This document shows, one piece after another, positions 1 to 8,614 of a stretch of DNA of 64,000 nucleotides. Numbering within the stretch: position 1 is the first letter of the stretch; every line of letters starts with the position of its first letter. Position numbers and translations under genes: made by a program. Under the pieces are notes generated by a model, which saw only the letters and a list, made by a program, of their open reading frames with translations, was not told the origin of the DNA and did no database searches. Origin of the DNA: Promethearchaeota archaeon (lineage in GTDB: Archaea; Asgardarchaeota; Lokiarchaeia; Sigynarchaeales; SOKP01). Location: contig JAHPYY010000111.1 in NCBI GenBank assembly GCA_019058515.1, positions 1-64,000 on the forward strand, given 5' to 3'.

Positions 1-181
1 ACATTTGCGTTACGACACTCCAAAACTGCTCGTTTTAGATCCTTTTACTTTTTTGCTCATGTTAAACAATAAAATGTAAGAGTATTTTTAGAAAACAGTG
101 AAAAATTAATTCAACTTTATAAGATCTAATGGAAATGATATAAAATAATTATTTACAGAATTAAAATAAATTGGGGAGGAA

Positions 182-571
182 ATGAAATATAAAAAACCGA
201 GATTGCAACCTTTGATTTATGTGTCAGATATGGAAGCATCTATAAAATTCTATACGGAAAAACTTGGATTTAAGGTGGTGGAATATTATCCAAATGAAAT
301 AAAACCTACTTGGGTTGCAATGCAAATAGGTGAACAAAGATTTGCAATGGGAAACACTTTCGATAACATCCATCATTTGTATCACCCAAATGGGATAAAT
401 GGCTCTGGAGTACATTTTTATATTATTGTGGATAATGTTGAAGAAGTATATGAAATATTAAAAGCGTGTGTACCTATTATTGATAAACTAGAGACTAAAC
501 CTTGGGGAAACATGGAATTTGCAATTAAAGATTTGGATGGGTATTTAATCTCATTTTCTAATCCTAATTGA
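182..571 (+). CDS. VOC (glyoxalase/bleomycin-resistance) family protein
   Basis: A 129-residue protein of the usual length for one VOC unit made of two beta-alpha-beta repeats. The first repeat is seen at residues 13-30 (YVSDMEASIKFYTEKLGF) and the second at about 75-90. His78 and Glu112 sit where VOC metal ligands usually lie, but the first ligand position holds Gln9 rather than His, so metal use is uncertain. VOC members include lyases, dioxygenases and antibiotic-binding proteins, and the sequence does not say which this is. The ATG directly follows a GGGGAGGA Shine-Dalgarno-like stretch. It stands alone upstream of thiC and no functional link is evident. Confidence 0.85.
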   Translation: MKYKKPRLQPLIYVSDMEASIKFYTEKLGFKVVEYYPNEIKPTWVAMQIGEQRFAMGNTFDNIHHLYHPNGINGSGVHFYIIVDNVEEVYEILKACVPIIDKLETKPWGNMEFAIKDLDGYLISFSNPN

Positions 572-689
572 TATTGTCGTAAATTGAAAAGATATATACA
601 AGTTTGTAATTCTTTTTTGTTAAAATTTTGAAATATTGTCTATATTTTTAATTCCTATAACCAGAAATTCTTTATTGATGAAATATTAG

Positions 690-704
690 TTACCTTAATG
701 GTAA
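690..704. promoter_or_regulatory. Short inverted repeat upstream of thiC
   Basis: TTACC and GGTAA are separated by five bases, about 65 bases before the thiC start, in an otherwise featureless AT-rich leader. This could be an operator half-site pair. I see no TPP riboswitch core (no CTGAGA element) in the 198-base leader, so if thiC is thiamine-controlled it is probably at transcription. A 5-base arm can arise by chance. Confidence 0.2.
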
Positions 705-769
705 TTTAAGATTTTACAATAATACTCTATTTTAAAAATACTCAAAATTAGGTTATAAGGGATAATAAA

Positions 770-2080
770 GTGTCGCAGTTGATGAAGATCGCTAGAAACG
801 GTCAAATATCCAAGGATATGGAAGTCGTCGCGAAAAAGGAACAATTAGACGTAGAAATCATTAGACGAGGTATAAAATCAGGCAGAATCATAATTACGAA
901 GTCTAATAGAAGGAATTTGGAGGTCCCTATCGGGATAGGCAAAGGATTATTAGTAAAGATTAACGCAAATGTGGGTAGCAGCAAAAAAGTTTACAATGCT
1001 AACATGGAACTCGAAAAAGCAAAAATTGCGGTGAAATATGGAGCAGATACTGTTATGGATTTAAGTACGGGGGTTACTGAAGAAAATGTTGTTGACATTA
1101 GGAAAAAAATATTAAATGAAGTTCCTGTTCCTTTAGGAACAGTCCCTATCTATCAGACTGCTCTAAGGTCATTGGAAAGAAAGAGAGCCATAATACATAT
1201 GAACGAAGACGACATGTTTAATGTAGTAGAAGAACAAGCGAAAGAAGGAGTAGATTTTTTCACCATCCACGCAGGAATAACCCAAGATTTGGTTAAATAC
1301 TTAGTTGATCACCCTAGAACGATGGGAGTTGTCTCTCGAGGGGGTACTTTCCTCGCAGCCTGGATTTTAGAAAACGACTCAGAAAATCCCTTTAATAAAA
1401 ACTACGATTACCTATTAGAGTTAGCAAATGAGTACGATTTTAGTTTATCTCTTGGAGATGGTATGAGACCTGGAGGAATTTTCGATTCGACAGATTATGC
1501 ACAAGTTCAAGAGCTTCTCGAAATATCAAAATTAGTTGAGAGAGCTTGGGAAAAAGATGTTCAAGTAATGGTGGAAGGTCCTGGACATATTCCCGCCCAC
1601 GAAATCGAAAGAAACATAAAACTCCAAAAATCTGTATGCCACGAAGCTCCTTTTTATGTGCTCGGACCTCTTGTGACGGATATTGCCCCAGGATACGACG
1701 AGATAGTTAGTGCTATTGGTGGTACTATTGCGGGTCTAGCTGGAGCTGATTTCTTGTGTTATGTGACTCCCTCTGAACATTTAGGCTTACCGACATTAGA
1801 AGAAGTAAAACGGGGCGTAATCGCATCGAAAATCGCTGCGCACGCTGTAAATATCGCCAAGTATGGTAAAAAAGCCTCAAATTGGGATTACAAAATGAAT
1901 CTGGCTCGTAAAGCCCTCAATTGGAAAGGAATGATAGATCTGGCGATTGATTCTGAGACAGCCGAAAAGATTCACTTTAGAAGCGAAAAAACTGCTATAG
2001 ACGAAGATGTATGTTCTATGTGTGGAGAATTTTGCGCTATTAAACTCCTAAAAGAAGCGTTGGATAAAAAAAAAAATTAA
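770..2080 (+). CDS. thiC: Phosphomethylpyrimidine synthase ThiC
   Basis: Radical-SAM HMP-P synthase, which converts aminoimidazole ribotide to the thiamine pyrimidine HMP-P in the cytoplasm. The 436 residues match the short archaeal/anaerobe form. The C-terminal cluster motif is C415-X2-C418-X3-C422, one residue tighter than the CX2CX4C of long bacterial/plant ThiC. Family landmarks such as MVEGPGHIP and the DFLCYVTPSEHLGLP block are present. The GTG start is preferred over the ATG four codons later because it gives the usual N-terminus MSQL and has an AGGG element upstream. It converges with thiDN, the stops overlapping by a few bases, so pyrimidine synthesis and its phosphorylation/coupling are side by side. 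Confidence 0.97.
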   Translation: MSQLMKIARNGQISKDMEVVAKKEQLDVEIIRRGIKSGRIIITKSNRRNLEVPIGIGKGLLVKINANVGSSKKVYNANMELEKAKIAVKYGADTVMDLSTGVTEENVVDIRKKILNEVPVPLGTVPIYQTALRSLERKRAIIHMNEDDMFNVVEEQAKEGVDFFTIHAGITQDLVKYLVDHPRTMGVVSRGGTFLAAWILENDSENPFNKNYDYLLELANEYDFSLSLGDGMRPGGIFDSTDYAQVQELLEISKLVERAWEKDVQVMVEGPGHIPAHEIERNIKLQKSVCHEAPFYVLGPLVTDIAPGYDEIVSAIGGTIAGLAGADFLCYVTPSEHLGLPTLEEVKRGVIASKIAAHAVNIAKYGKKASNWDYKMNLARKALNWKGMIDLAIDSETAEKIHFRSEKTAIDEDVCSMCGEFCAIKLLKEALDKKKN

Positions 2081-3495
2081 GAACCACTTTCTGATTTAAC
2101 ACAGTTTAAAATCGTATCTAATTTTTCAATCATTTCTGTATGCGTCCTTCCAAATACTCTTATCATAGGTTCTTTTCCATACTCTCCCTTATCCCATATA
2201 ATATCTGGAATTTTATTGTGCTCCGTATAACTTCGTTCGATAATCCACTGCATCGTTGAATGCTCTTTAGATTTGATGGATTCTGGTTGTTCTCCTCTCA
2301 TTACCTCGTGTAGTAGCAACTTGGATTGCGATTGTAATCTTTTTATCCATTCGGGGCGATATTTGACATTGCATACGAACTTAATGGTTGGATCGTAATG
2401 TTTTGCCGTTAATAGTAATCTTGCGGTGTGATTAGAAGCTCCGAATTTGATTTCACCGCTTGCAATTGGATATCCGTTAATTATAGTTATTCTACCGTCA
2501 AACCCCGCTACTTCTTCCTTACTTTGTGCATTTAGCATCGCTCCAGATATGTTCATCCTAACCTCTGGTATAAGAATGCTGAAATCTGGATTTTGCGATA
2601 AGTGTCTATATATGGCTTTAATTTGTAATAGAATTTCTTCCTTTCCCTTAAGATTGGACACATCAAGTACATGTCCACCGCCTGGAAGCGTTAAAACGGT
2701 TTGGAAGGCGTGATCAAAAAAATCTTCCGCTAACCGAATTGATTCAGAAAGCGATAGATTTTTTGACATGTACGCCGTTATAGCGGAGGAAAACACGCAT
2801 CCCGTTCCGTGTACATTTTCCTTGATATCTACTTTTCGTTTACTGAAAAACATATGCTCTACATCCAATTCTCGTTGTTGGTTGAGTTTAGTAAAACACG
2901 CCACATCGTAGATATTATTTCCATCCTCGTAAGCGCTTTTAATCACTACGGCTTTTTCGATATCTATAAATGCCTTTTGTGGATACAACATCATTAACAA
3001 ATCTACAGACAATTGTTTCACTTCACTTAATGAATAACTTTTGTTAATGTCTGCGCTTTTATTAGTAATATTTAACGTTTCTTGAAGATTAGGTGTGATA
3101 ACCTTAACTTTTGGAAACAACTCTTTGACAATTTGAGTTTCTAAACCGAATTCAGATAATCTATCTCCAGTACTCGCTATAGTTACGGGATCTAACACTG
3201 CATTTAAGTTGTATTCCTCTATATATTTTGAAATTGCCTTTAAACTTACTTTATCGGGAATCATACCAATTTTAACATGTCTAACAGGATATGCTTCTAG
3301 TATAGGTGACAACTGCGCTTCCAAATAACCAGAAATAGAGTGATATCCACGAACTTCCTTTGCGGATTGAAATGTAATAGCAGTAATGGCAGAAAACCCA
3401 TACGCTCCACATTTCTCGAAAGTTCTAATATCAGCTTGAATTCCTGCTCCCGATGAGGGATCTGAACCGGCTATTGTTAGACAAAAACTAGTCAT
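2077..3495 (-). CDS. thiDN: Bifunctional HMP/HMP-P kinase - thiamine phosphate synthase (ThiD-ThiN)
   Basis: Fusion of ThiD (about residues 1-270), which phosphorylates HMP and HMP-P, with ThiN (about 290-472), the archaeal thiamine-phosphate synthase used instead of ThiE. ThiD shows the N-terminal GSDPSSGAGIQAD substrate loop and the GTGC anion-hole motif (NVHGTGCVFSSAI). ThiN shows its FGASNHTARLLLTA block. The frame stays open to an ATG at 3627, but the start chosen is the Met of MTSFCLTIAGSDP: ThiD proteins begin there, and the longer version would overlap the upstream RING gene. With ThiC next door this covers the pyrimidine branch and coupling; no thiazole genes are in the window. Confidence 0.95.
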   Translation of the reverse strand: MTSFCLTIAGSDPSSGAGIQADIRTFEKCGAYGFSAITAITFQSAKEVRGYHSISGYLEAQLSPILEAYPVRHVKIGMIPDKVSLKAISKYIEEYNLNAVLDPVTIASTGDRLSEFGLETQIVKELFPKVKVITPNLQETLNITNKSADINKSYSLSEVKQLSVDLLMMLYPQKAFIDIEKAVVIKSAYEDGNNIYDVACFTKLNQQRELDVEHMFFSKRKVDIKENVHGTGCVFSSAITAYMSKNLSLSESIRLAEDFFDHAFQTVLTLPGGGHVLDVSNLKGKEEILLQIKAIYRHLSQNPDFSILIPEVRMNISGAMLNAQSKEEVAGFDGRITIINGYPIASGEIKFGASNHTARLLLTAKHYDPTIKFVCNVKYRPEWIKRLQSQSKLLLHEVMRGEQPESIKSKEHSTMQWIIERSYTEHNKIPDIIWDKGEYGKEPMIRVFGRTHTEMIEKLDTILNCVKSESGS

Positions 3496-3577
3496 ATATT
3501 GAAAATGCAAGCAAGAAAGCATTAAATATGTTTTTAATGAAAAGATTTGCAAAAACGAAACTATAAATGATTTAGGA

Positions 3578-4159
3578 TTATTTTTTGGGTTTAACTCTTT
3601 CAAAAGCCCATTTAGCTTTATCTTCAAGTCCTAATTCTTTATACGCTTTTCCTAAATAGAAGAAAGCGTCCGGATAATCAAACTTTTCTTTTACTAACTT
3701 AAAAAGGTTAGAAATTGCGAGGTCAAATCTTCCTCTAAGGAAATTGATTTTTCCTTTCAAAAAAGCGACCATTTGCCCTTTATAATTATCAAGTCCATGA
3801 TGATTAAAGCTTTCTAAGCATTCCAGGGCTTGATCGAATTTTTTCTGGTCAGTAAAAGTGTTTACAGTTTCGATTTTTTTTAGAAAGGCAATTTTTTCCC
3901 CCACTTTTTCCACATGCTTTAAGATCTCCTCCTTTTGCAGTTTTTTAAATTCCTCCTCCTTCTCCTTTTCTTTTTGGTCCAAAAACCCTTGATATTTTTC
4001 AATAAGTTGCGTTGGGAAAGGCTCGTTACATAACGGGCAAACATGGGAATGAACTATCCACCCTTTTAAACAATCAGAGTGAAGAGGGTGATTGTTAGCA
4101 CACAGCTCTTGTTGTTCAAAGTCAGTATTAATCTCCATATGGCAAATTATACATTTCAT
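3578..4159 (-). CDS. RING-H2 finger protein with coiled-coil and TPR-like C-terminus
   Basis: A 193-residue protein. Residues 3-44 carry all eight RING-H2 ligands in order: C3-X2-C6-X13-C20-X3-H24-X2-H27-X2-C30-X10-C41-X2-C44. Trp34 lies four residues after C30 and CPLC closes the finger, as in eukaryotic RING E3 ligases. Residues 55-90 are highly charged (K/E-rich) and probably coiled coil. Residues 100-193 form helical pairs like TPR units (for example PDAFFYLGKAYKELGLEDKA). By analogy it could bring a ubiquitin-like conjugating enzyme to a TPR-bound partner, but no ubiquitin, E1 or E2 gene is in the window, so ligase activity is inference. It lies 82 bases upstream of thiDN on the same strand. 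Confidence 0.85.
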   Translation of the reverse strand: MKCIICHMEINTDFEQQELCANNHPLHSDCLKGWIVHSHVCPLCNEPFPTQLIEKYQGFLDQKEKEKEEEFKKLQKEEILKHVEKVGEKIAFLKKIETVNTFTDQKKFDQALECLESFNHHGLDNYKGQMVAFLKGKINFLRGRFDLAISNLFKLVKEKFDYPDAFFYLGKAYKELGLEDKAKWAFERVKPKK

Positions 4160-4305
4160 ACGGTAAAAGTGAGCTCAGATATTTATTTAAAAACTAACTT
4201 GATTTATTAAATAATGATGTTACATATTTTTAAATCATGTTATTTCGTCTGTTTGTTGTCTCACAATCATAATCAAAATTATATTATATTATTAGGCTTC
4301 TAAAG

Positions 4306-5862
4306 ATGCGTGTTAACCAACTCTTTGACTTGTTATTTACAGAATTTCTAAATGTTAGTAAAGATATTGAAGCTGTTATAGTATCTGACCAAGATGGATT
4401 GATCATATCTGGAAAAAAAAGAGAAAATGTAGATATGGAACTAATTTCGGTGTTATCGCTAGTAATAAACCCTATTCTAAAACGTATTCGAATGGAATTT
4501 TCGTTTAAAAAGTTAGGAATGGCATCATTTGATACCGATGAATTTAGATTACTTTTCATTTCAATTAACGAAGAGATTACTTTAAGTTTAGTACTTCATC
4601 ACATGGCTTCAGTTGACGCTCTTTCGCCTTATGGCTTTTATGTCGCTGAAAAGGTGGCCCAAATTTTACTTCATAAAGATGGGGATGTTTTAGACTACAC
4701 AATTCCAAACCTTGATTTAGAAGCCGAAAAAAAACAATATGAAAAGGAAAGGATATATCAGCTGAGGTTAGATACTGGCGGCATTTTTAAGTTAAAGGTT
4801 ATTATTCTTGGAGATCAAGAAGTCGGAAAAACCTCTATCGTCCGTAGGTTTGTTGATGGAGTTTTCTCTGATGATTATAGATCCACATTAGGCGTAAATC
4901 TTATGACTCACAGCGTCGACTTTCACGAAAACTCATTTAAATTTATGATTTGGGATTTAGGAGGGCAATTATTTTTCAAACGCTTGAGACAAACTTATTA
5001 TCGAGGAACGCAAGCAGCATTTATAGTGTTTGATTTGACAAATAGGAAATCGTTTGAGAATTTAATTAAATGGTATGACGAATTATTAAGTTTAGTAAGA
5101 GAGAAAGAATTTCCAAGTGTAATTATCGGTAATAAATCTGATTTGGTTGATGAGAGAAAGATTGAACGGACAGAGATCACAAAATTCATCAATGAATTGT
5201 ACGAAAAAGATAAGCAAATGATATCTTACATCGAAACTAGCGCATTAACCGGTGAAAACATTCTCGAAGCTTTTAATTTAATTTCTTATCACTTTATCGT
5301 AAAAAGCAGGCAAGTAGAAGAAGATAGTTTAAAGGTCGACATCGTTCAACACATTGATGACATTTTGGCTAAAAAGGAGAATTTGGCGATAACATTTGTT
5401 ACTGAAGATTTACATTGGGTTCCTGGTTTAGAAATTTTTTCAGAAATAAAAGAAATTGGCAATCCTGTTAATCTTGAAAAAACAGAAAATACAATAATTT
5501 ATGAATATCCTAATGGGCTTAAATTGAAGGGAATTCACTATACAGATTTCGAACTAGACGACTCAGATGGATTTTTCATCATTTTCGATTCTACCAGTGA
5601 GAGTTATAGTTTTGATATTTGGAAAGAGTTCATCGTAGGCTTAGTAAAAAACATTCCTGCTAATAGAGCGATATTTATCGGTATTAAATCCTCTGAAATT
5701 GCAAATTGGTCTCAATTGATTGAAAAATTCGATATTAACGAGTATTTAGAAGAAAAACCATCCCCCTTAATTTTTTTCAAAGTAGGCGGAAGTTATAGAC
5801 TCGAAGTTTTCGACCAACTAATAATACTATTAGAATACATAAGGAGTCTATCTGAAATGTAA
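4306..5862 (+). CDS. Roadblock-Rab/Arf-like small GTPase fusion protein (copy 1)
   Basis: A 518-residue, three-part protein. Residues 1-125 resemble a Roadblock/LC7 domain (IEAVIVSDQDGLIISG). Residues 163-335 are a Ras-superfamily GTPase with all G boxes: GDQEVGKTS (169-177), T194 in switch I, WDLGGQ (216-221, Arf-like wording with the catalytic-type Gln), NKSD (276-279) and ETSA (310-313). Residues 350-518 form an extra domain whose strand/helix order (GFFIIFD, then AIFIGIKSS, then LIFFKV) recalls the second half of a small GTPase without its G boxes. No transmembrane helix and no C-terminal prenylation cysteine (it ends SLSEM), so probably cytosolic. Its paralogue follows directly. A role in membrane traffic or polarity is inference. 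Confidence 0.9.
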   Translation: MRVNQLFDLLFTEFLNVSKDIEAVIVSDQDGLIISGKKRENVDMELISVLSLVINPILKRIRMEFSFKKLGMASFDTDEFRLLFISINEEITLSLVLHHMASVDALSPYGFYVAEKVAQILLHKDGDVLDYTIPNLDLEAEKKQYEKERIYQLRLDTGGIFKLKVIILGDQEVGKTSIVRRFVDGVFSDDYRSTLGVNLMTHSVDFHENSFKFMIWDLGGQLFFKRLRQTYYRGTQAAFIVFDLTNRKSFENLIKWYDELLSLVREKEFPSVIIGNKSDLVDERKIERTEITKFINELYEKDKQMISYIETSALTGENILEAFNLISYHFIVKSRQVEEDSLKVDIVQHIDDILAKKENLAITFVTEDLHWVPGLEIFSEIKEIGNPVNLEKTENTIIYEYPNGLKLKGIHYTDFELDDSDGFFIIFDSTSESYSFDIWKEFIVGLVKNIPANRAIFIGIKSSEIANWSQLIEKFDINEYLEEKPSPLIFFKVGGSYRLEVFDQLIILLEYIRSLSEM

Positions 5863-5950
5863 ATAACCTATTTAAGAAAGAAAAAATATCATTATCATAT
5901 TAATTCCATAATTTCAATGTTAAATATTACATAATAGAGATGAATTCATA

Positions 5951-7504
5951 GTGGTAGTCCAACGAGAGCAATTGTTTTCTAAATTACTTAACAATTTCTT
6001 AGAAATCAATAAAGAAGTTGAGGCGGTAATTGTTTCAGATCGCGAAGGTTTAGTTATTGCGGGTGAAAAACGAGAAAATATCGACATGGAGATTGTATCC
6101 GTATTATCCAGCGTTGTAAGCCCTATTCTTGAGAGGATTAGAAGAGAGTTTGCATTTCAAAAGTTCGGGAGCGCTAGTTTCGATACTCTGGAAAATAGAT
6201 TATTATTTATTTCTGTGGATGAGGATATTACTTTGAGTTTGGTTTTAAATACTATGGGTTCTATAGACCATGTATCTCCTTATGCATTTCTTTTAGCAGA
6301 AAAAACCGCTCAGATTCTTGAAGCGGAAGAGGAAGATCAAATTCAAGTTAAAATACCTAACTTTGAATACGAACCTATCAAACAGGCTGCTGATAAAATT
6401 GCCAATCAAATTTATCAGATGAGGTTAGATGGTGGAGAATACCGATTTAAATTTGTGATTATAGGAGATCACGAGGTGGGTAAAACCTCTATTGTTCGTA
6501 GATTCGTTGAAAAACGATTTTTAAAAGATTATCGCGCTACTATTGGATTAAATATTATTTCACATAAGTTTGATTTTCTTGGAAACAAAATTAATCTTAC
6601 ACTGTGGGACATCGGAGCACAGAGCTACTTTAAAAGATTTAGAAAGACCTATTACTCCGGAGCTCAGGCAGGATTCATCGTTTTTGACCTAACTCAACGC
6701 AGTTCTTACGATAATCTTAAAAATTGGTATGATGAGCTTCAAGCGTTTGTAACTAACCCCAAACTTCCAATAGTAATCGTAGGTAACAAAACCGACCTAA
6801 CTGATGAAAGAGTTGTGAATTACCAAGAGGGAGTGAAATTAACTAGCGAATTTGGTAAAAAGGGGATCTCTTACATCGAGACAAGCGCTTTAACGGGTGA
6901 TAATGTTGAGGACGCGTTTAATCTTATAAGTTTCCATTACATTTCCAAGAGTAAGGAAATTGAAGAAGGAAGGTTGCAAAAAGGTCTTTACACCGATATT
7001 AACCAAATTATAGAAAGTAAAGGTCATTTAGAGCTTACATTCGTATCGCAGAATCCATATTGGAGCCCCGGCTTACAGATTTTGATGGAACTATCTGAAT
7101 TAGGAGAAATAGAGTCCAAAACAGAATCTAAAGGAGAAAAAACATATAGATACACCAGCAATTTGACTTTACACAATTACTTATACGACACATATCAAGT
7201 CAACAATTCCGATGGAATTTTTATAATATTTGACGCACGAGAGAGAACAAATATTTATCCTAAGTGGAAAGACATCATCGTTGATATAATATCGAAGATT
7301 CTTGAAAATAAAGTCATTCTAATAGGTATTAGGGTGTCAGAAAGCGTAAATTGGTCAGCTATGATGGAAGAGTTTAATGTAAACGATTACTTAGAGAAAA
7401 AGATGGTCTCTTTGTTGTTTTTTAAGATTGGGGTTGAATACAGACTCGAAATCTACGACCAATTGGAAGTTATGTTATCTTCAATCAGCACCTTAATGAA
7501 ATAA
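5951..7504 (+). CDS. Roadblock-Rab-like small GTPase fusion protein (copy 2, altered switch II)
   Basis: Tandem paralogue of the preceding gene, 517 residues, with the same order: Roadblock-like 1-125, GTPase about 166-335, extra C-terminal domain 350-517. G1 is GDHEVGKTS (172-180), G4 is NKTD (279-282) and G5 is ETSA (310-313). G3 reads WDIGAQ (219-224), so the glycine equivalent to Ras Gly60 is Ala223. That glycine normally senses the gamma phosphate, so this copy may cycle abnormally while copy 1 keeps the Gly. Translation starts at GTG; 88 bases separate it from copy 1, so the two may share a transcript. The similarity of all three domains shows duplication of the whole gene. Confidence 0.9.
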   Translation: MVVQREQLFSKLLNNFLEINKEVEAVIVSDREGLVIAGEKRENIDMEIVSVLSSVVSPILERIRREFAFQKFGSASFDTLENRLLFISVDEDITLSLVLNTMGSIDHVSPYAFLLAEKTAQILEAEEEDQIQVKIPNFEYEPIKQAADKIANQIYQMRLDGGEYRFKFVIIGDHEVGKTSIVRRFVEKRFLKDYRATIGLNIISHKFDFLGNKINLTLWDIGAQSYFKRFRKTYYSGAQAGFIVFDLTQRSSYDNLKNWYDELQAFVTNPKLPIVIVGNKTDLTDERVVNYQEGVKLTSEFGKKGISYIETSALTGDNVEDAFNLISFHYISKSKEIEEGRLQKGLYTDINQIIESKGHLELTFVSQNPYWSPGLQILMELSELGEIESKTESKGEKTYRYTSNLTLHNYLYDTYQVNNSDGIFIIFDARERTNIYPKWKDIIVDIISKILENKVILIGIRVSESVNWSAMMEEFNVNDYLEKKMVSLLFFKIGVEYRLEIYDQLEVMLSSISTLMK

Positions 7505-7517
7505 TTTAAGCTGATTT

Positions 7518-8585
7518 CTACTTTTTTAACATTTCTTTTAATTTCTTGGAAATTAAGGTTCCCATTTCACTTGTACTTAAGGTCTTAATATTGGGATTAT
7601 CAATGTCTACCGTCCTACCTTCGTTCAAAGCAAGTTCTACCGACTTTTCAATTGCTTGTCCAATTTCTAAAGCACTGAAAGATTCTTCCATCATTAATTT
7701 TACGCTTAAAATTGCTCCTATTGGGTTTGCAGCATTCTTTCCTGCAATATCAGGGGCAGATCCGTGAATTGGCTCGTACATAGATACTTTTCCGGGATTG
7801 ATGTTACCGCTTGATGCCATCCCAAGACTACCTATTAGAAACGCTCCTTCGTCACTAATGATGTCTCCAAACATATTTCCTGTGACGACAGTCTGAAATG
7901 CAAATGGTTTGCGAATTAACCATTGACAGAATGCGTCTACATAGATATCTTCTTTAGCGATTTCTGGATAAATATCTCCAATTTCGTGGAAAATTTTTCT
8001 CCAAAGCTTACTAGGGCTTAATAAATTTGCTTTATCAACAGAAGTCACCTTTTTGTGACCAAACCTCTTGGCGTAAGTAAACGCAAATTTAATAATTCGT
8101 TCGCAACCCTTTCGCGTGGAAAACATTAAATTTTCGGCGTGGTCGTCTTTTAACACTGCTCCTTTATTAGTGTACAAGCCTTCCGTATTTTCTCTGACAA
8201 ACGCTATATCAATTCCTTCTCCTATAAATTCTTCTTTTAAAGGACACCTATCTCGCATACTCTCGTACAATTTAATGGGTCTTAAATTTACATAAAGATC
8301 TAATCCTTGTCTAATTTTTAGTATCGCAGATTCAGCTACACCTGGGGCTAGATCTGGAAGTCCAACAGCTCCAAATAAAAGCGCATCGGAACTTTTAATG
8401 ATTTCAAATGAGTTATCCGGGAGATTCGTGCCGTGTTGTTTCCAAACAGCTCCCCCCGCAGGGGCTTCAATAAGTCCGAATTCAAACTCAGTATAATCAG
8501 AAATGACCTTTAACACCTTTATTCCCTCGTTTACTACTTCTGGACCTACGCCGTCACCTTTAGTAATCGCTATTGTATTTTTCAT
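7518..8585 (-). CDS. 3-isopropylmalate/isocitrate dehydrogenase family enzyme
   Basis: NAD(P)-dependent beta-hydroxyacid oxidative decarboxylase of 355 residues, the typical IPMDH length. Visible are the N-terminal GDGVGPEVV, the substrate Arg region VNLRP, the catalytic-lysine motif VDKANLL, the metal-binding aspartates of GDIISDEGAFLIGSLGMA, and the cofactor loop EPIHGSAPDIAGKNAANPIG, which is most like LeuB. No leuA, leuC or leuD is nearby, so homoisocitrate, tartrate or isocitrate as substrate cannot be excluded and I give no gene symbol. It converges with the second GTPase gene and is separated by 29 bases from the deaminase upstream on the same strand. Confidence 0.88.
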   Translation of the reverse strand: MKNTIAITKGDGVGPEVVNEGIKVLKVISDYTEFEFGLIEAPAGGAVWKQHGTNLPDNSFEIIKSSDALLFGAVGLPDLAPGVAESAILKIRQGLDLYVNLRPIKLYESMRDRCPLKEEFIGEGIDIAFVRENTEGLYTNKGAVLKDDHAENLMFSTRKGCERIIKFAFTYAKRFGHKKVTSVDKANLLSPSKLWRKIFHEIGDIYPEIAKEDIYVDAFCQWLIRKPFAFQTVVTGNMFGDIISDEGAFLIGSLGMASSGNINPGKVSMYEPIHGSAPDIAGKNAANPIGAILSVKLMMEESFSALEIGQAIEKSVELALNEGRTVDIDNPNIKTLSTSEMGTLISKKLKEMLKK

Positions 8586-8614
8586 TATTCCTCAACATAA
8601 AGTATATTATTGTA

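Noticed and set aside
1..60. Minus-strand frame starting at ATG 60 (MSKKVKGSKTSSFGVS, then stop, then RKC) that looks like the start of a basic ribosomal-type protein
   Set aside because: It reaches a TAA after 16 codons and the window ends 9 bases later; too little sequence to call a gene or a broken gene.
572..769. Possible TPP riboswitch in the thiC leader
   Set aside because: No CTGAGA or matching partner elements on either strand.
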